Positions 1-8,512 of a DNA stretch of 40,488 nt are shown here, one piece after another. The stretch is from Gluconacetobacter azotocaptans. Lineage in GTDB: Bacteria > Pseudomonadota > Alphaproteobacteria > Acetobacterales > Acetobacteraceae. The notes beneath the pieces are model-generated. The model saw only the letters and a list, made by a program, of their open reading frames with translations. It did not search any database and was not told where the DNA came from. The stretch is taken from the NCBI RefSeq assembly GCF_014174355.1, contig NZ_JABEQF010000022.1:1-40488 (forward strand), in the 5' to 3' direction. Each line of letters begins with the position of its first letter. Within the stretch, counting starts at the first letter, position 1. A program made the translations under genes and the position numbers.

Positions 1-435
1 CACCGCCAAGGCCGGTCTCCAGTTCCGCTTCGCTCCACCTCCGACCGACCTTGGCGACGGAGGTGCTTATGCACTAACAGTCACAGCGGACTACCCGGTG
101 GGGGCTGCTCATGATGGATGCCCTGCTCAAAGGCACCCTGCCCGAGGAGCGGATCAAGGAACGCAGCCAGAAACTGGAGCGACGGAAAGCCCAGGCCGAG
201 GAGATCCTGGCCACCATCGACGAGCCGCCGCCTGTCCTGCATCCCAGCATGGCGGTCGTCTATCGCGAGCGGGTCACCGCGCTGCACGACGCCCTACAGC
301 AGGATGCCACCCGCCTGGAGGCGGCCGATCTCATCCGCTCCCTGATCGAGAGGATCGTGCTGACGCCGGTCAACGGCGCGTTGCGGGTGGAGTTGTTCGG
401 CGACCTTGCCGGCATCCTGACGATCGCGGCAGGGG

Positions 436-473
436 CAAAGCAAAAGAGCCCGACCGTTGCCGGTTCGGGCTCT
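436..473 (-). terminator. Rho-independent terminator inside the recombinase remnant
   Basis: On the minus strand a GC-rich stem (arms AGAGCCCGA and TCGGGCTCT at 445-453 and 465-473, with inner pairing) is followed by a T-rich run. It lies about 25 bp from the attachment repeat, in the same place as the terminator at 40330-40367 downstream of tRNA-fMet. I infer that it once ended transcription of the tRNA when the neighbouring element's end abutted that gene. Confidence 0.55.
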
Positions 474-495
474 GTTCTTGCGTCGCAAGTCAAGA

Positions 496-508
496 TGGTT
501 GCGGGGGC
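496..508. repeat. attL: 13-bp direct repeat of the tRNA-fMet 3' end
   Basis: TGGTTGCGGGGGC here is identical to 40378-40390, where it is the complement of the last 13 nt (including CCA) of tRNA-fMet. Bases on either side differ. It marks the left boundary of the element. The following stretch up to the patatin gene (552-719) is AT-rich and holds no gene that I can see. Confidence 0.8.
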
Positions 509-719
509 CTGCAAGCACCGATACCGACAATCACTAGCATTTTCTATTTAGGCGAATAAGCAAGTATCTTTATCAGAAATAAAATATGCCCCTTAAGATC
601 GCTATGGAAAAAATGACTACAAGGAGGCGTTATCCTATAGCTAATTCTCAGTTATTCTTACTTTGAAAGCTCGTTCGGAGCCTTTGATTTGCAATATTCA
701 CTTACCCCCACAAGCAGAC

Positions 720-1712
720 TTATAGTGGATGATACGGAATAAATGTATCGGCAGGTTTATCAAAAAAATGCCGTCGAAGTTCAGGAAGCTTCTCACGCGC
801 TTCCACAACTGCGCGATTCTTCATTTCAGCAATACGACCAGCATTATCTAATGTGTAACGACCTGACGGGGCTATCTGGTCTACACGCCAGATAGCTTGG
901 TGGCCGTGACCATCTCCTGTAAGTATTTTTGCAGCGCCGAGCGCACTATGAGATTGACCTGCCATGAACAGCCGAGTGACATGAGCAGCCATCGGCAATT
1001 TTCCAGCCCACCGAGGCGGGGCATTAACTTCTGCGATCGTCCCGATACTAAGCACCTTCAGTCTCTTGGCGGGCCATCCCAGCGTTCCGACCGCCTCGAC
1101 CACCGCTGCGCCAATCGGATTATTGGCCCAAACACCACCGTCAATAAGCTCGACTTGATCAGACGTATTATGTGCAGGCAGAAATGTCGGAGCCGCAGCA
1201 GTAGCCATCGCTGCATCTACGGCCAACTGCCTAAAATCAGTTTCCAGTCGCGGATGGTGGGCCGTCTTATAGATGTAAACGCGTTCCAATATCGGGTGCC
1301 ACGCAGGGATAAGCAGTCGAGTTGCACTTTCCCCAAGACGCCGTTCTCCGAGAATGCCGTCGAGAGCAGCGCGGAGTTCTGTCGCTTCATATTTACTGCC
1401 AACCCAGTGCCGCGCGCTTCTCCAACGCTGACGGAGCCAATTACGAATAATGCCATGCTGCTGATCGAAGATTGCGGGTCCACGCTCCTCATAAAGTTTT
1501 AGAATCTCGTTTGCAGAAAGCCCCAAACCCAAGCCAACAGCTATAATGCCACCGGTCGACGTGCCTGAGATCAAATCAAAGTATCGACCGATCGGATGCT
1601 CGAGATGCTCTTCAAGCCGGGCAAGAAAAGCTGCGGGAAACACTCCTCGAATTCCCCCTCCATCTAAACACAAAATACGGTAGAATTTATCTTGATCATC
1701 CAACTTGATCAT
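720..1712 (-). CDS. capV: CBASS effector, patatin-like phospholipase CapV
   Basis: This 330-aa protein is a patatin-family lipid hydrolase. The visible signatures are the oxyanion loop DGGGIRG (residues 17-23), the nucleophile elbow GTSTGG with Ser52, and the DGG motif with Asp191, so the Ser-Asp dyad is intact. Family knowledge: CapV is switched on by a cyclic dinucleotide and degrades membrane phospholipids to kill or arrest the infected cell. No signal peptide or membrane segment is seen, consistent with a cytosolic enzyme activated on demand. It is the last gene of a three-gene operon; its ATG overlaps the E2-like gene stop by 4 bp (ATGA), implying translational coupling. The cyclic dinucleotide specificity cannot be read from sequence. 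A generic patatin is the alternative, but the adjacent CD-NTase makes the CBASS role strong. Confidence 0.88.
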   Translation of the reverse strand: MIKLDDQDKFYRILCLDGGGIRGVFPAAFLARLEEHLEHPIGRYFDLISGTSTGGIIAVGLGLGLSANEILKLYEERGPAIFDQQHGIIRNWLRQRWRSARHWVGSKYEATELRAALDGILGERRLGESATRLLIPAWHPILERVYIYKTAHHPRLETDFRQLAVDAAMATAAAPTFLPAHNTSDQVELIDGGVWANNPIGAAVVEAVGTLGWPAKRLKVLSIGTIAEVNAPPRWAGKLPMAAHVTRLFMAGQSHSALGAAKILTGDGHGHQAIWRVDQIAPSGRYTLDNAGRIAEMKNRAVVEAREKLPELRRHFFDKPADTFIPYHPL

Positions 1713-2194
1713 ATCCGTTTTGTAATTGGTGTCAGAAGCTTACGCTTCGGTTTATGACTATCGAATCGCTCTCGAACTCTAGGATGCAATCCACCACCTG
1801 ACCATTCATCAGACAGCAGCCATGCCTCGAAATAGAACAACCAGAGTGCCGTCCATGGTACGATCGTCTGATCTAGCCGCATCCAATTTCCCCACTCGCC
1901 CGAGTTTGGAAGATAAAGACAAAGCCGTGTTGGGAATTGTTCATATACGTGAGGTAGTTTTCTTCCCTCAGCCAAGATCGTAAGATCAGGCTGGTCAATG
2001 TAGACTGCCGGTGCCTTCCCTTGCCGATATTCTATCCGGGCATGATACAACCTGCTTAAGGGCGTAGGCGTTATCGGAAAGCACCACGTAAGAATGTTAC
2101 CACGCAGTTTTCCGTGACCTTCACAGATCGGGTTAGACCGTAAGGCGATATACTGTTGGGAAGGCGTCAGCGGCCGAGGAAGATAGAAGCGCAT
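1709..2194 (-). CDS. E2-like protein of short type II CBASS
   Basis: This 161-aa protein has the features of bacterial E2 ubiquitin-conjugase-like proteins. A cysteine lies in an L-C-L-Y-L-P strand (Cys92), followed by W-G-N-W, then T-I-V-P-W (110-114), Y-F-E-A-W-L, and a W-S-G-G-G-L-H-P block (131-138). No E1 adenylation domain or JAB peptidase gene is present in the operon, which distinguishes it from full Cap2/Cap3 type II systems. Family knowledge: stand-alone CBASS E2 proteins act on the C-terminus of the partner CD-NTase to prime it. The gene lies 6 bp downstream of the CD-NTase and overlaps capV by 4 bp. Cys92 as the catalytic residue is inferred from motif position. Confidence 0.75.
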   Translation of the reverse strand: MRFYLPRPLTPSQQYIALRSNPICEGHGKLRGNILTWCFPITPTPLSRLYHARIEYRQGKAPAVYIDQPDLTILAEGRKLPHVYEQFPTRLCLYLPNSGEWGNWMRLDQTIVPWTALWLFYFEAWLLSDEWSGGGLHPRVRERFDSHKPKRKLLTPITKRI

Positions 2195-2200
2195 TGGAAA

Positions 2201-3400
2201 CTATGGCGCCCCATAAAACGTATTACTACGGACTGATGTCGTCCGCGCCACAGGCATTTTTGCAGTTGTCAAACCAATCCCTGGCGCAAAGGCCAGCGTA
2301 CGGGCGGATCGCACGGCCGACATGCTATCAAGCATTTCCTGGATAATTTCTCGTGCAGGAGCCTGTCCAAACGATGATGCAAGGATTCTACCCAAACCAT
2401 CAAGCCCCTCAGCAGCACTCAGTCGCTCCAAATCCAGCATCATTGCAGCGTGCCACTCGAAAAATGCCTCTGCCTTAACTGGCTCCTCATTCCAACGTTC
2501 AGCGAAATTTTCGCCCTCAGTTGTTTCGTTCCAGATAGTCCAATAGACGCGTCCGTTTACTATATTCGTGCGAATAAAAGTAGGCATGTGACGGATCACT
2601 GCATGCAAAACATCTAACTCGCTGTCGAACACCATCGTCTGGACACAGTGTTCGTAACTCCACGCGGCGAGCGTAGTGATAATTACTGAAATCGGCGCTA
2701 GAGACATATCACGTTCGAGAAAATAACTGTCGCGATGTCTCTTCGCAATTTGCACAATCCGGCACAAAAGCCCTTTAAAGCGAGGACGCTCAGGGAACGG
2801 TTCAATATCCGCATCCGCGCGTGCTCGATCTTCCGCATAACTCATCAGAAGACGCATCTGCGGAACCAACTCGGCCCGACGCTTGAATGCATCTCGGTAT
2901 CCTTTGGGATTGCTCGCCTTCCATTCGCAAAGGGCTTTATCAGGTACCAATTCGCCGCTATTGGCACAATCCGCGTTTGGAATGGACGGCGTTATATCCA
3001 GATGGAATTCATCTGCATAATTTAGTCTCCAGCAACGCGGCTTTTCCTGAAGAATATTATTATAACGCTGATTGGCCCTCAGTCGGTCACCAACTATCTG
3101 CTTGCACAAGGCTGGAGGCAACCACTGACCGAAAGCAGGAAGATGGCAAACCAAGTCTACATCGTACTCAGTCTGGCCAATCGGCTTTACGGTGGTCCCG
3201 AGCGCAATCGACCCTTGCAAGTAAATACTACTGGAGGCAAGCCGACCATCGGCGGCGGCGGCCAACCATTGGCCCACCGCTTCATAACTGGATTTAGCAC
3301 GATTAGCTTGCGTCTCACTTGGTTCCAGTCGCTCGCAGAGCCGTTCCAAGAGCCCGAAAAGCTCTACCTTCCTGAGCGCAGGGCGCCGTTCGATATACAT
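2201..3400 (-). CDS. CBASS cyclic-nucleotide synthase (CD-NTase)
   Basis: This 399-aa nucleotidyltransferase shows the CD-NTase signature: LQGS (61-64) in the GS loop, the metal-binding pair Asp80/Asp82 in YDVDL, and a third acidic residue Asp135 in FHLDI. Length fits the family. It is expected to sense phage infection and make a cyclic oligonucleotide that activates the patatin effector encoded downstream. It opens the CBASS operon; AGAGG lies 5 bp before the ATG. The ietS gene ends 93 bp upstream on the same strand, so co-transcription is possible. The protein ends T-F-Y-G-A-P rather than in a terminal glycine, which matters because E2-type priming enzymes act on this tail. Clade and product cannot be assigned from sequence. 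Confidence 0.88.
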   Translation of the reverse strand: MYIERRPALRKVELFGLLERLCERLEPSETQANRAKSSYEAVGQWLAAAADGRLASSSIYLQGSIALGTTVKPIGQTEYDVDLVCHLPAFGQWLPPALCKQIVGDRLRANQRYNNILQEKPRCWRLNYADEFHLDITPSIPNADCANSGELVPDKALCEWKASNPKGYRDAFKRRAELVPQMRLLMSYAEDRARADADIEPFPERPRFKGLLCRIVQIAKRHRDSYFLERDMSLAPISVIITTLAAWSYEHCVQTMVFDSELDVLHAVIRHMPTFIRTNIVNGRVYWTIWNETTEGENFAERWNEEPVKAEAFFEWHAAMMLDLERLSAAEGLDGLGRILASSFGQAPAREIIQEMLDSMSAVRSARTLAFAPGIGLTTAKMPVARTTSVRSNTFYGAP

Positions 3401-3493
3401 TGCAACCTCTGATCAGATGGACTGAACCCATTCACTCGAATGCAAAAGCATCCATTCAATTCGAAAAATACAAAATTCCAACTCCAACAGTTC

Positions 3494-5716
3494 CTATGTT
3501 CGAATTGGCAGAGTTACTTTTGGTTGAATTGGTACAAGCGCCTTCGTATAACTACGCAAAATATCATTGTAGAGATCGGGGTGTTTAGCGGCCTCTACAG
3601 TGATAATTAGCGCATAGCGAATTTTCTCTGCACTTGTCGTAGCATGCCCTGCTTCACGTGCATTGTAATGGATGTCGAACACCGGGTTATCGAGACTACT
3701 ACCGCGCATACGTTTATCGCCGTGTAAAACCGTTTCCCATTTTCCCATATCCGAACGACGCTCCTCTTCCGTTGCGTACTTTTTCATATCGAAAAAGCCC
3801 TTTGTATCGGCGTTCGCTTTACCTTCTTTTACTTTCTTATCACTGGGACGAAAAACAATGTCCAAACCAGCTCGAGTATAGGTAACAGCATCCTGCGGAT
3901 CTGTTGGTGACGCGTAACAAAATGTTGCCTTCAAGCGTATTCTACCTTGCAGACCACCAGCTGGTATTGGAAGCGGTGCGCGTAAATATTTTCCGGGCTT
4001 TAATTCACCTTGATAGACCACCCGTGCCACTCCAGACGGACAAGTAATAACTTCCATCAAATCTTCTGGAACTTTACCCCAACCCACTTCAATTTTATCG
4101 TGTTCAGAGGAATCAGCACTGTGAACAAGCAACGCTTTAATAGCGAGCGGTGATAAATCCGAACCAAGAACTGCATGAACTCCAACAGCATTGCGCAATA
4201 AATATGGTGATGCAAAACTTGTTCCCAATTGAGGCACTAAGGTTGGCTTGCCTCCCAATGCCAGAACATGAAAATATTTAGAATTTTCTGCGGCCCCTCC
4301 AAAAGCCATAAGATCAGGTTTTACTACGCCTGGACTACGACCGGGTCCAACGGCGCTGTAAGCGGCCCGACCCCAAGTTTTATCAATATTGTCAGCAGCC
4401 CCTACGGACAACGCATTCACGCAATCCGATGGCACCTGAACACGTGCGTTACCTGTGGAGCGATCCATAGCGCCGTTATTTCCAACGGCTATGGTCATCA
4501 ATGTATCGCCATCGCTCAACAAGTCATCAATCACAGAAGTCCACGCGTGTACATCCGTATCTTCAATTGGGAGATCCGGTCCCAAACTCAAATTGATGAA
4601 CTGATAATATCGAGACAGAAGAACTTCTTCCACAAACCCCAGCGTACGATATAATTCCAATGGATCTTCTGAATCACTTTCACGATCCAGAACACGGAGA
4701 TGATCAACATAAGAATAAGGCCGAGACGGAGTGCTATTGGGTGTGATCGGTCCAAAAAGGAATGCCGACGTGACTGCAAGGCCATGCTCCACGCCGCCCG
4801 GATCATCTTCGGCATGCTCATCCATGACGCGATAAGTATTTACCCATGGAGCAACGCTACTCTTCTCGGGCAATCCACCATCCAGAATGGCAACTTTAGG
4901 CTCTGACGACAGCGGCTGCTCTGTGGGCAGGCTACACGGCACAGTCACCCCAGAAGCTCGTTGTATCGGACGCATACCACGCAACTTGGGCATGGAACGA
5001 ATTACACGTACAAAAGAGAACTCCGCTAGGTCCCTGATGCTCTCGCTATCGCCCTCGGCAGGAAGAAACCACAGATTCCCTGCGCTAAATGCCAGATCGA
5101 GATGCAGCTTTACGCCAACGTCGGTCGCATATTTGGCAAATGCACGTTGTACAAATTGAGAGTTATCTCCAGGTAACAGATGAACACCCACTTCAAAAAA
5201 ACGATCGTGGGATTTTTCGAATGACACAATGCGATCTGTTGACTCAAAAGCAGAAAAACTCTCAATATGAGAAAGATCTTTAGCTTCACTGGATCCTTCT
5301 TCAACTTCTCCAGCCCAATCTGCCAACTGACGAAACGCTTTTCGCCGTCCCACCACAAAAAGCTCCGTGGTCGTTGACTCGCGCGGAGAACCCTTTTTTG
5401 ACCAAGCCTCCGGGGTCAGCTTTACAGCTCTACTCCCAACCGACTCAAGACCAGCATTACGCAACATTGCGACTGGATAAAAAGAACGCGCGATGTAACT
5501 AGGATTCAAGGCGAGACGAGCCACACTCAAGTCGCCCGGACAGGCTTTGGAGGGCAACCTATCGAGATTTATCGATGTCTCGATAAATTGCGGCACCAAG
5601 CGTGTTTTCGCCTGCTGCAACGTATAAACTTCAGTTTTCGTTATGCTTCGTCGAGGCCCCTTGATATCGTAAGTAAGGAGTTCGCCCCGTCCTATCAGAA
5701 AATTAGTCTGACTCAC
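3494..5716 (-). CDS. ietS: IetS-type subtilisin-like serine protease
   Basis: This 740-aa protein has a subtilase (S8) domain in its middle. Catalytic Asp279 is in AILDGG, His311 in EHGLAV, the oxyanion Asn in VGNNG (about 413), and Ser500 in LGTSFASP. About 270 residues precede the protease domain and about 170 follow. There is no signal peptide, so it acts inside the cell. Family knowledge: IetAS was described on an Agrobacterium Ti plasmid as an incompatibility and maintenance module, with IetS as toxin and IetA as antitoxin, and later as an anti-phage system. Its ATG overlaps ietA by 4 bp. The pairing with an AAA ATPase is the main reason for the name. Protease substrate is unknown. Confidence 0.82.
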   Translation of the reverse strand: MSQTNFLIGRGELLTYDIKGPRRSITKTEVYTLQQAKTRLVPQFIETSINLDRLPSKACPGDLSVARLALNPSYIARSFYPVAMLRNAGLESVGSRAVKLTPEAWSKKGSPRESTTTELFVVGRRKAFRQLADWAGEVEEGSSEAKDLSHIESFSAFESTDRIVSFEKSHDRFFEVGVHLLPGDNSQFVQRAFAKYATDVGVKLHLDLAFSAGNLWFLPAEGDSESIRDLAEFSFVRVIRSMPKLRGMRPIQRASGVTVPCSLPTEQPLSSEPKVAILDGGLPEKSSVAPWVNTYRVMDEHAEDDPGGVEHGLAVTSAFLFGPITPNSTPSRPYSYVDHLRVLDRESDSEDPLELYRTLGFVEEVLLSRYYQFINLSLGPDLPIEDTDVHAWTSVIDDLLSDGDTLMTIAVGNNGAMDRSTGNARVQVPSDCVNALSVGAADNIDKTWGRAAYSAVGPGRSPGVVKPDLMAFGGAAENSKYFHVLALGGKPTLVPQLGTSFASPYLLRNAVGVHAVLGSDLSPLAIKALLVHSADSSEHDKIEVGWGKVPEDLMEVITCPSGVARVVYQGELKPGKYLRAPLPIPAGGLQGRIRLKATFCYASPTDPQDAVTYTRAGLDIVFRPSDKKVKEGKANADTKGFFDMKKYATEEERRSDMGKWETVLHGDKRMRGSSLDNPVFDIHYNAREAGHATTSAEKIRYALIITVEAAKHPDLYNDILRSYTKALVPIQPKVTLPIRT

Positions 5717-6870
5717 CCTTCACGTCTCCGCTTTTTAGGAACGACGGCAGGACCGTCAGTCGTGTATTTTCTAATAGTATCTCGGCTTACACCTGTAATA
5801 TCCGAAATACTATGCTGAGACAGGCGTGTTTGTTTAGCTAGTAAAACAGCCATATCGATGCGCCCCTGCCGATCCAACGATAGAGCACGAGCTTTAATGA
5901 ATTCCTCAATTAAATCGACATCTGGAGCCGTCCCCAATGCTACTGCTCGCCGAAAGCGCTGTATTTCTCTTCCTATATCGCTAAAGGACTGCCCACGAAA
6001 CGCGAAGGTCAGAATATCTACCCACCGAGCAAACAATGCGAAATCAGGTCCCAAGAACCGTTTAATAGCTTCTTTGACCGCTACGGGCTCAGGTGTCTTA
6101 AATTCGACAACCAAATCAAACCGTCGCCACAACGCAGGATCAATCAGCTCTGGATGATTAGTTGCGGCCAACAACATTCCGGTAGCAGGCCACTCATCAA
6201 CTTCCTGCAAAATCACTGTCACAAGACGCTTGAGTTCACCAACGTCGGAATCATCGCTACGTCGCTTGGCAATTGCATCAATTTCATCAAGCAACAAAAC
6301 ACAAGGGCGTTGTTTAGCAAAATCAAGAGCTGTGCGTAGGTTGCTGCCGCTGCGCCCTAACAGACTACTCATAACAGCAGTAAGGTCGAGTACATACAAC
6401 GGCACGCCTAACTGAGCCGCCAACCAACGTGCCGTGAGAGTTTTACCCACCCCCGGTTGCCCAACAAATATTGCAGAACGTGTAGGCACCAGACCCGCTG
6501 CCACAAGACGCTCAGCTTGCTTACGCTCTAAGATCAATTGTCCAAGCGTTTCCTCCAAATCAGGAGATAATAGCGGCGCCTCCTGATCAGGAAGATCCCT
6601 GAACTCTTTAAGCAATGATAAGCGCGATTCGTCGTCCACCGGCAAAGCCTGTTCCGGAGAAGATGGAGTAACTGCCTTGCGTAAAGGCGCTCCGGTGCGA
6701 TGCGGTTTGGTCCGAAGGAACAGATCTACCTGCTCTGCCAGCTCTGGTTCAGTTCCTCGATATTTTCTAACTAGCCGCGCGGCGAACAAGCGCACGTCCT
6801 CCGTTTGCTCGGCCAAGGCAAGCCGAACAATCTGGGCTAAATCAGACTTCAATCCACTAGAATCGTCCAT
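5713..6870 (-). CDS. ietA: IetA-type AAA+ ATPase with C-terminal HTH
   Basis: This 385-aa AAA+ ATPase has Walker A GQPGVGKT, Walker B CVLLLDEID, a sensor-1 asparagine in ATNHPE and an arginine-finger-like RRFD. The N-terminal 100 residues are helical and charged. The last 60 residues contain a compact helix-turn-helix-like stretch with SISDITGVSRDTIRKY, followed by a basic tail. Family knowledge: IetA is the antitoxin or regulator of the IetS protease. I chose the ATG at 6870; a GTG at 6876 in the same frame is the alternative. No good Shine-Dalgarno precedes either, and a promoter-like pair lies so close that the transcript could be nearly leaderless. It is first in the ietAS operon. Confidence 0.82.
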   Translation of the reverse strand: MDDSSGLKSDLAQIVRLALAEQTEDVRLFAARLVRKYRGTEPELAEQVDLFLRTKPHRTGAPLRKAVTPSSPEQALPVDDESRLSLLKEFRDLPDQEAPLLSPDLEETLGQLILERKQAERLVAAGLVPTRSAIFVGQPGVGKTLTARWLAAQLGVPLYVLDLTAVMSSLLGRSGSNLRTALDFAKQRPCVLLLDEIDAIAKRRSDDSDVGELKRLVTVILQEVDEWPATGMLLAATNHPELIDPALWRRFDLVVEFKTPEPVAVKEAIKRFLGPDFALFARWVDILTFAFRGQSFSDIGREIQRFRRAVALGTAPDVDLIEEFIKARALSLDRQGRIDMAVLLAKQTRLSQHSISDITGVSRDTIRKYTTDGPAVVPKKRRREG

Positions 6871-6885
6871 AAACACGATAACCCA

Positions 6886-6913
6886 TTCATATAAACCACT
6901 TTTTTTCAGTCAA
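6886..6913 (-). promoter_or_regulatory. Candidate ietAS promoter
   Basis: On the minus strand TTGACT (6908-6913) and TATGAA (6886-6891) are 16 bp apart in an AT-rich stretch that includes a run of A residues. The predicted start of transcription falls only about 5-10 nt before the ietA start codons. The rest of 6914-7085 shows no gene. Confidence 0.4.
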
Positions 6914-7085
6914 AAATGGACTAAAGTTATTCTCTCATATTTTCAGCCTGCTGGAAAGATATTCCGAGCAGTCATTGCCAAGCGCTTCCTCACATTCATG
7001 GCTCCCTCATAATCAGCCCGACGGCCGTGTAAGGGACCAGCCGCATCAAGGCAGGAAACCTGTAATCAGATAGGATTTCTCTTCC

Positions 7086-7325
7086 TCAACGTTCACAGTC
7101 GTTTCCTGACCGTTGTCTCCGCGCTTTCGCGAACCCCCGATCCGTGCCGATGAACCTCTCGAGCATGGGCACAATGAGGCGCACGGGATCAGCGGGCGCC
7201 TGCCGGGTTCCGCGACCCAAAATTTCGGCATAGGCGGCAAGATCACGATGTAAGGTGGCTGGCAGTTCCAGCGTAACCTTCACGGACTTGTCGTCCTCAA
7301 TCGGACCGAGCTTCAGCTTCGTCAT
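7086..7325 (-). CDS. DUF2274 protein following trbI
   Basis: This 79-aa protein starts MTKLKLGPIEDD and matches the small DUF2274 family that regularly follows trbI in alphaproteobacterial Trb operons. It reads as a ribbon-helix-helix-like fold (K-V-T-L-E-L-P, then a helix), suggesting a DNA-binding or regulatory role, but its function is not established. Its ATG overlaps the trbI stop by 4 bp; an upstream in-frame ATG at 7349 would overlap trbI more and is less likely. It is the last gene of the transfer operon. Confidence 0.8.
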   Translation of the reverse strand: MTKLKLGPIEDDKSVKVTLELPATLHRDLAAYAEILGRGTRQAPADPVRLIVPMLERFIGTDRGFAKARRQRSGNDCER

Positions 7326-8512
7326 GGATAGGTTTCCTTCTCTTTCCAAGGTTTGAGAACCAGATCGCGATTCAGGATAAGCGTGAATGGCAGGCCCGGC
7401 CGGCCGGTCAGCGTCGGCTGGACGTTGAGGCTGCGGTCGATCAGCCGGTTGCCGACCATGGAAAACCCGTTACTGGCCCCACTGCGGATCGCCTGCATGA
7501 GATTGTTTTCATTCCACGACGTTCCTGCTTCGGAGCCCACGCTAAGCAGGGTCGTGACGAGGGCTGCGCGGAACAGTTGCCCCCAATGGTTGTTGACCTC
7601 GTCGGACAGGCCGGACTGGCCAATGGCGTCGCCACCGGGCAGCTTTTCCAGCACGAAGCTGCCGCCGTTCGGGTAGATCAACCGGGTCCAGATGATCTGG
7701 GTGCGCTGCTGCCCGAAGGAAATAGCGCTGTTATAGGCCCCAAACAGGATGCTGCCCTGCGGGATCAGGAGATACCGGCCGGTCGGGCTGTCATAGACGT
7801 TCTGGGTCACATGCCCGGTGATCTGGCCCGGCAGGTCGGAGCTGATCTTCGTGTTGAGCGCACCAGCGATCACTGTGCCTGCCTGAAGAACGTATGGGGA
7901 TGCGGGCGACATAATTCGGTCCGGGCTGACCGTCGCACGATCTGGCTGACCTGCCAGAAAGGCACGATTGCCTGTCTGCTGGTCAGTACCTGCCGATGAT
8001 GCCTGCGCTCCGGGAGTGGTGGCCACCACTCCCGGAGCCACCTGCGTGCCTTGCCCGTCGCGCGCCTCGACCTGTGCAAAGAGCCGGCTGGTCCGCGCCG
8101 CCTCAATCTCCAGGTCGCCGCGACGATCCCCCATGCCGGAGACCGGCCCCGCTCGACCCTGCCGTTGCGCATTGAGGATTGGCCTACCAAGATCGCCGGG
8201 CAAAGGCGGTCCTAGCTTTGGGGTGGCGGTATAGTCGCTGGGCAGCGCCGACAGCCCATCGGCCGAGGCCCGCGCGTCCGTGTCCTGCGCCGCCTGAACC
8301 GGCCCTTTTGGCGTGTTGCTTTGCAGCGCATAGCCCAGCGCGAGACCGATGGCGAGCATCCCAGTGCCCCCCAACGTCCAGATGACGGGACGCGACAGTT
8401 TTACGACCGGCGGACGCTGTGCACGCAGTCGGAGATCGGGAGACGGCTCCGTTGCGCTCCCGTTGCCAGCAGCGCCCCCTCCCCCGTCCTGACGATCCTC
8501 GGCGTCGCTCAT
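7322..8512 (-). CDS. trbI: TrbI, VirB10-like mating-channel protein
   Basis: This 396-aa protein has the VirB10/TrbI layout: a short cytoplasmic N-terminus, one membrane segment near residues 43-63, a Pro/Gln/Ala-rich periplasmic linker, then a beta-rich C-terminal domain containing S-P-Y-V-L-Q-A-G-T-V-I, L-I-P-Q-G and the R-L-I-Y-P-N-G strand. It spans both membranes and joins the inner-membrane ATPases to the outer-membrane pore of the type IV secretion channel. It overlaps trbG by 4 bp and the DUF2274 gene by 4 bp. Length and domain order are normal. Confidence 0.93.
   Translation of the reverse strand: MSDAEDRQDGGGGAAGNGSATEPSPDLRLRAQRPPVVKLSRPVIWTLGGTGMLAIGLALGYALQSNTPKGPVQAAQDTDARASADGLSALPSDYTATPKLGPPLPGDLGRPILNAQRQGRAGPVSGMGDRRGDLEIEAARTSRLFAQVEARDGQGTQVAPGVVATTPGAQASSAGTDQQTGNRAFLAGQPDRATVSPDRIMSPASPYVLQAGTVIAGALNTKISSDLPGQITGHVTQNVYDSPTGRYLLIPQGSILFGAYNSAISFGQQRTQIIWTRLIYPNGGSFVLEKLPGGDAIGQSGLSDEVNNHWGQLFRAALVTTLLSVGSEAGTSWNENNLMQAIRSGASNGFSMVGNRLIDRSLNVQPTLTGRPGLPFTLILNRDLVLKPWKEKETYP

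Larger units (their letters stand above)
78..551 (+). pseudogene. C-terminal fragment of a second serine recombinase (neighbouring element)
   Basis: The readable part begins near 111 and encodes the coiled-coil and C-terminal tail of a serine recombinase. It aligns by eye with the end of the complete recombinase at 38724-40421: both have a charged helical stretch, then LEAAD/LEAAE, an I-E-[RK]-[IV]-V-L-T-P block, and VAGA at the attachment site. The same frame is closed by a TAA at 75-77, and nothing in 1-77 resembles a recombinase in any frame, so the gene has lost its catalytic and DNA-binding domains. After VAGA the frame crosses the 13-bp repeat at 496-508 into the present element and stops at 549-551, so the last residues are foreign to the original gene. 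I infer a remnant of a tandem or older element that used the same tRNA target. Bases 1-77 show no feature I recognise. Confidence 0.75.

Noticed and set aside
1-77. Possible upstream part of the left recombinase
   Set aside because: None of the three rightward frames shows the expected coiled-coil or zinc-ribbon sequence, and the recombinase frame has a TAA at 75-77.
897-1502. Rightward 201-codon frame opposite capV
   Set aside because: Antisense to the catalytic core of the patatin gene; no family features.
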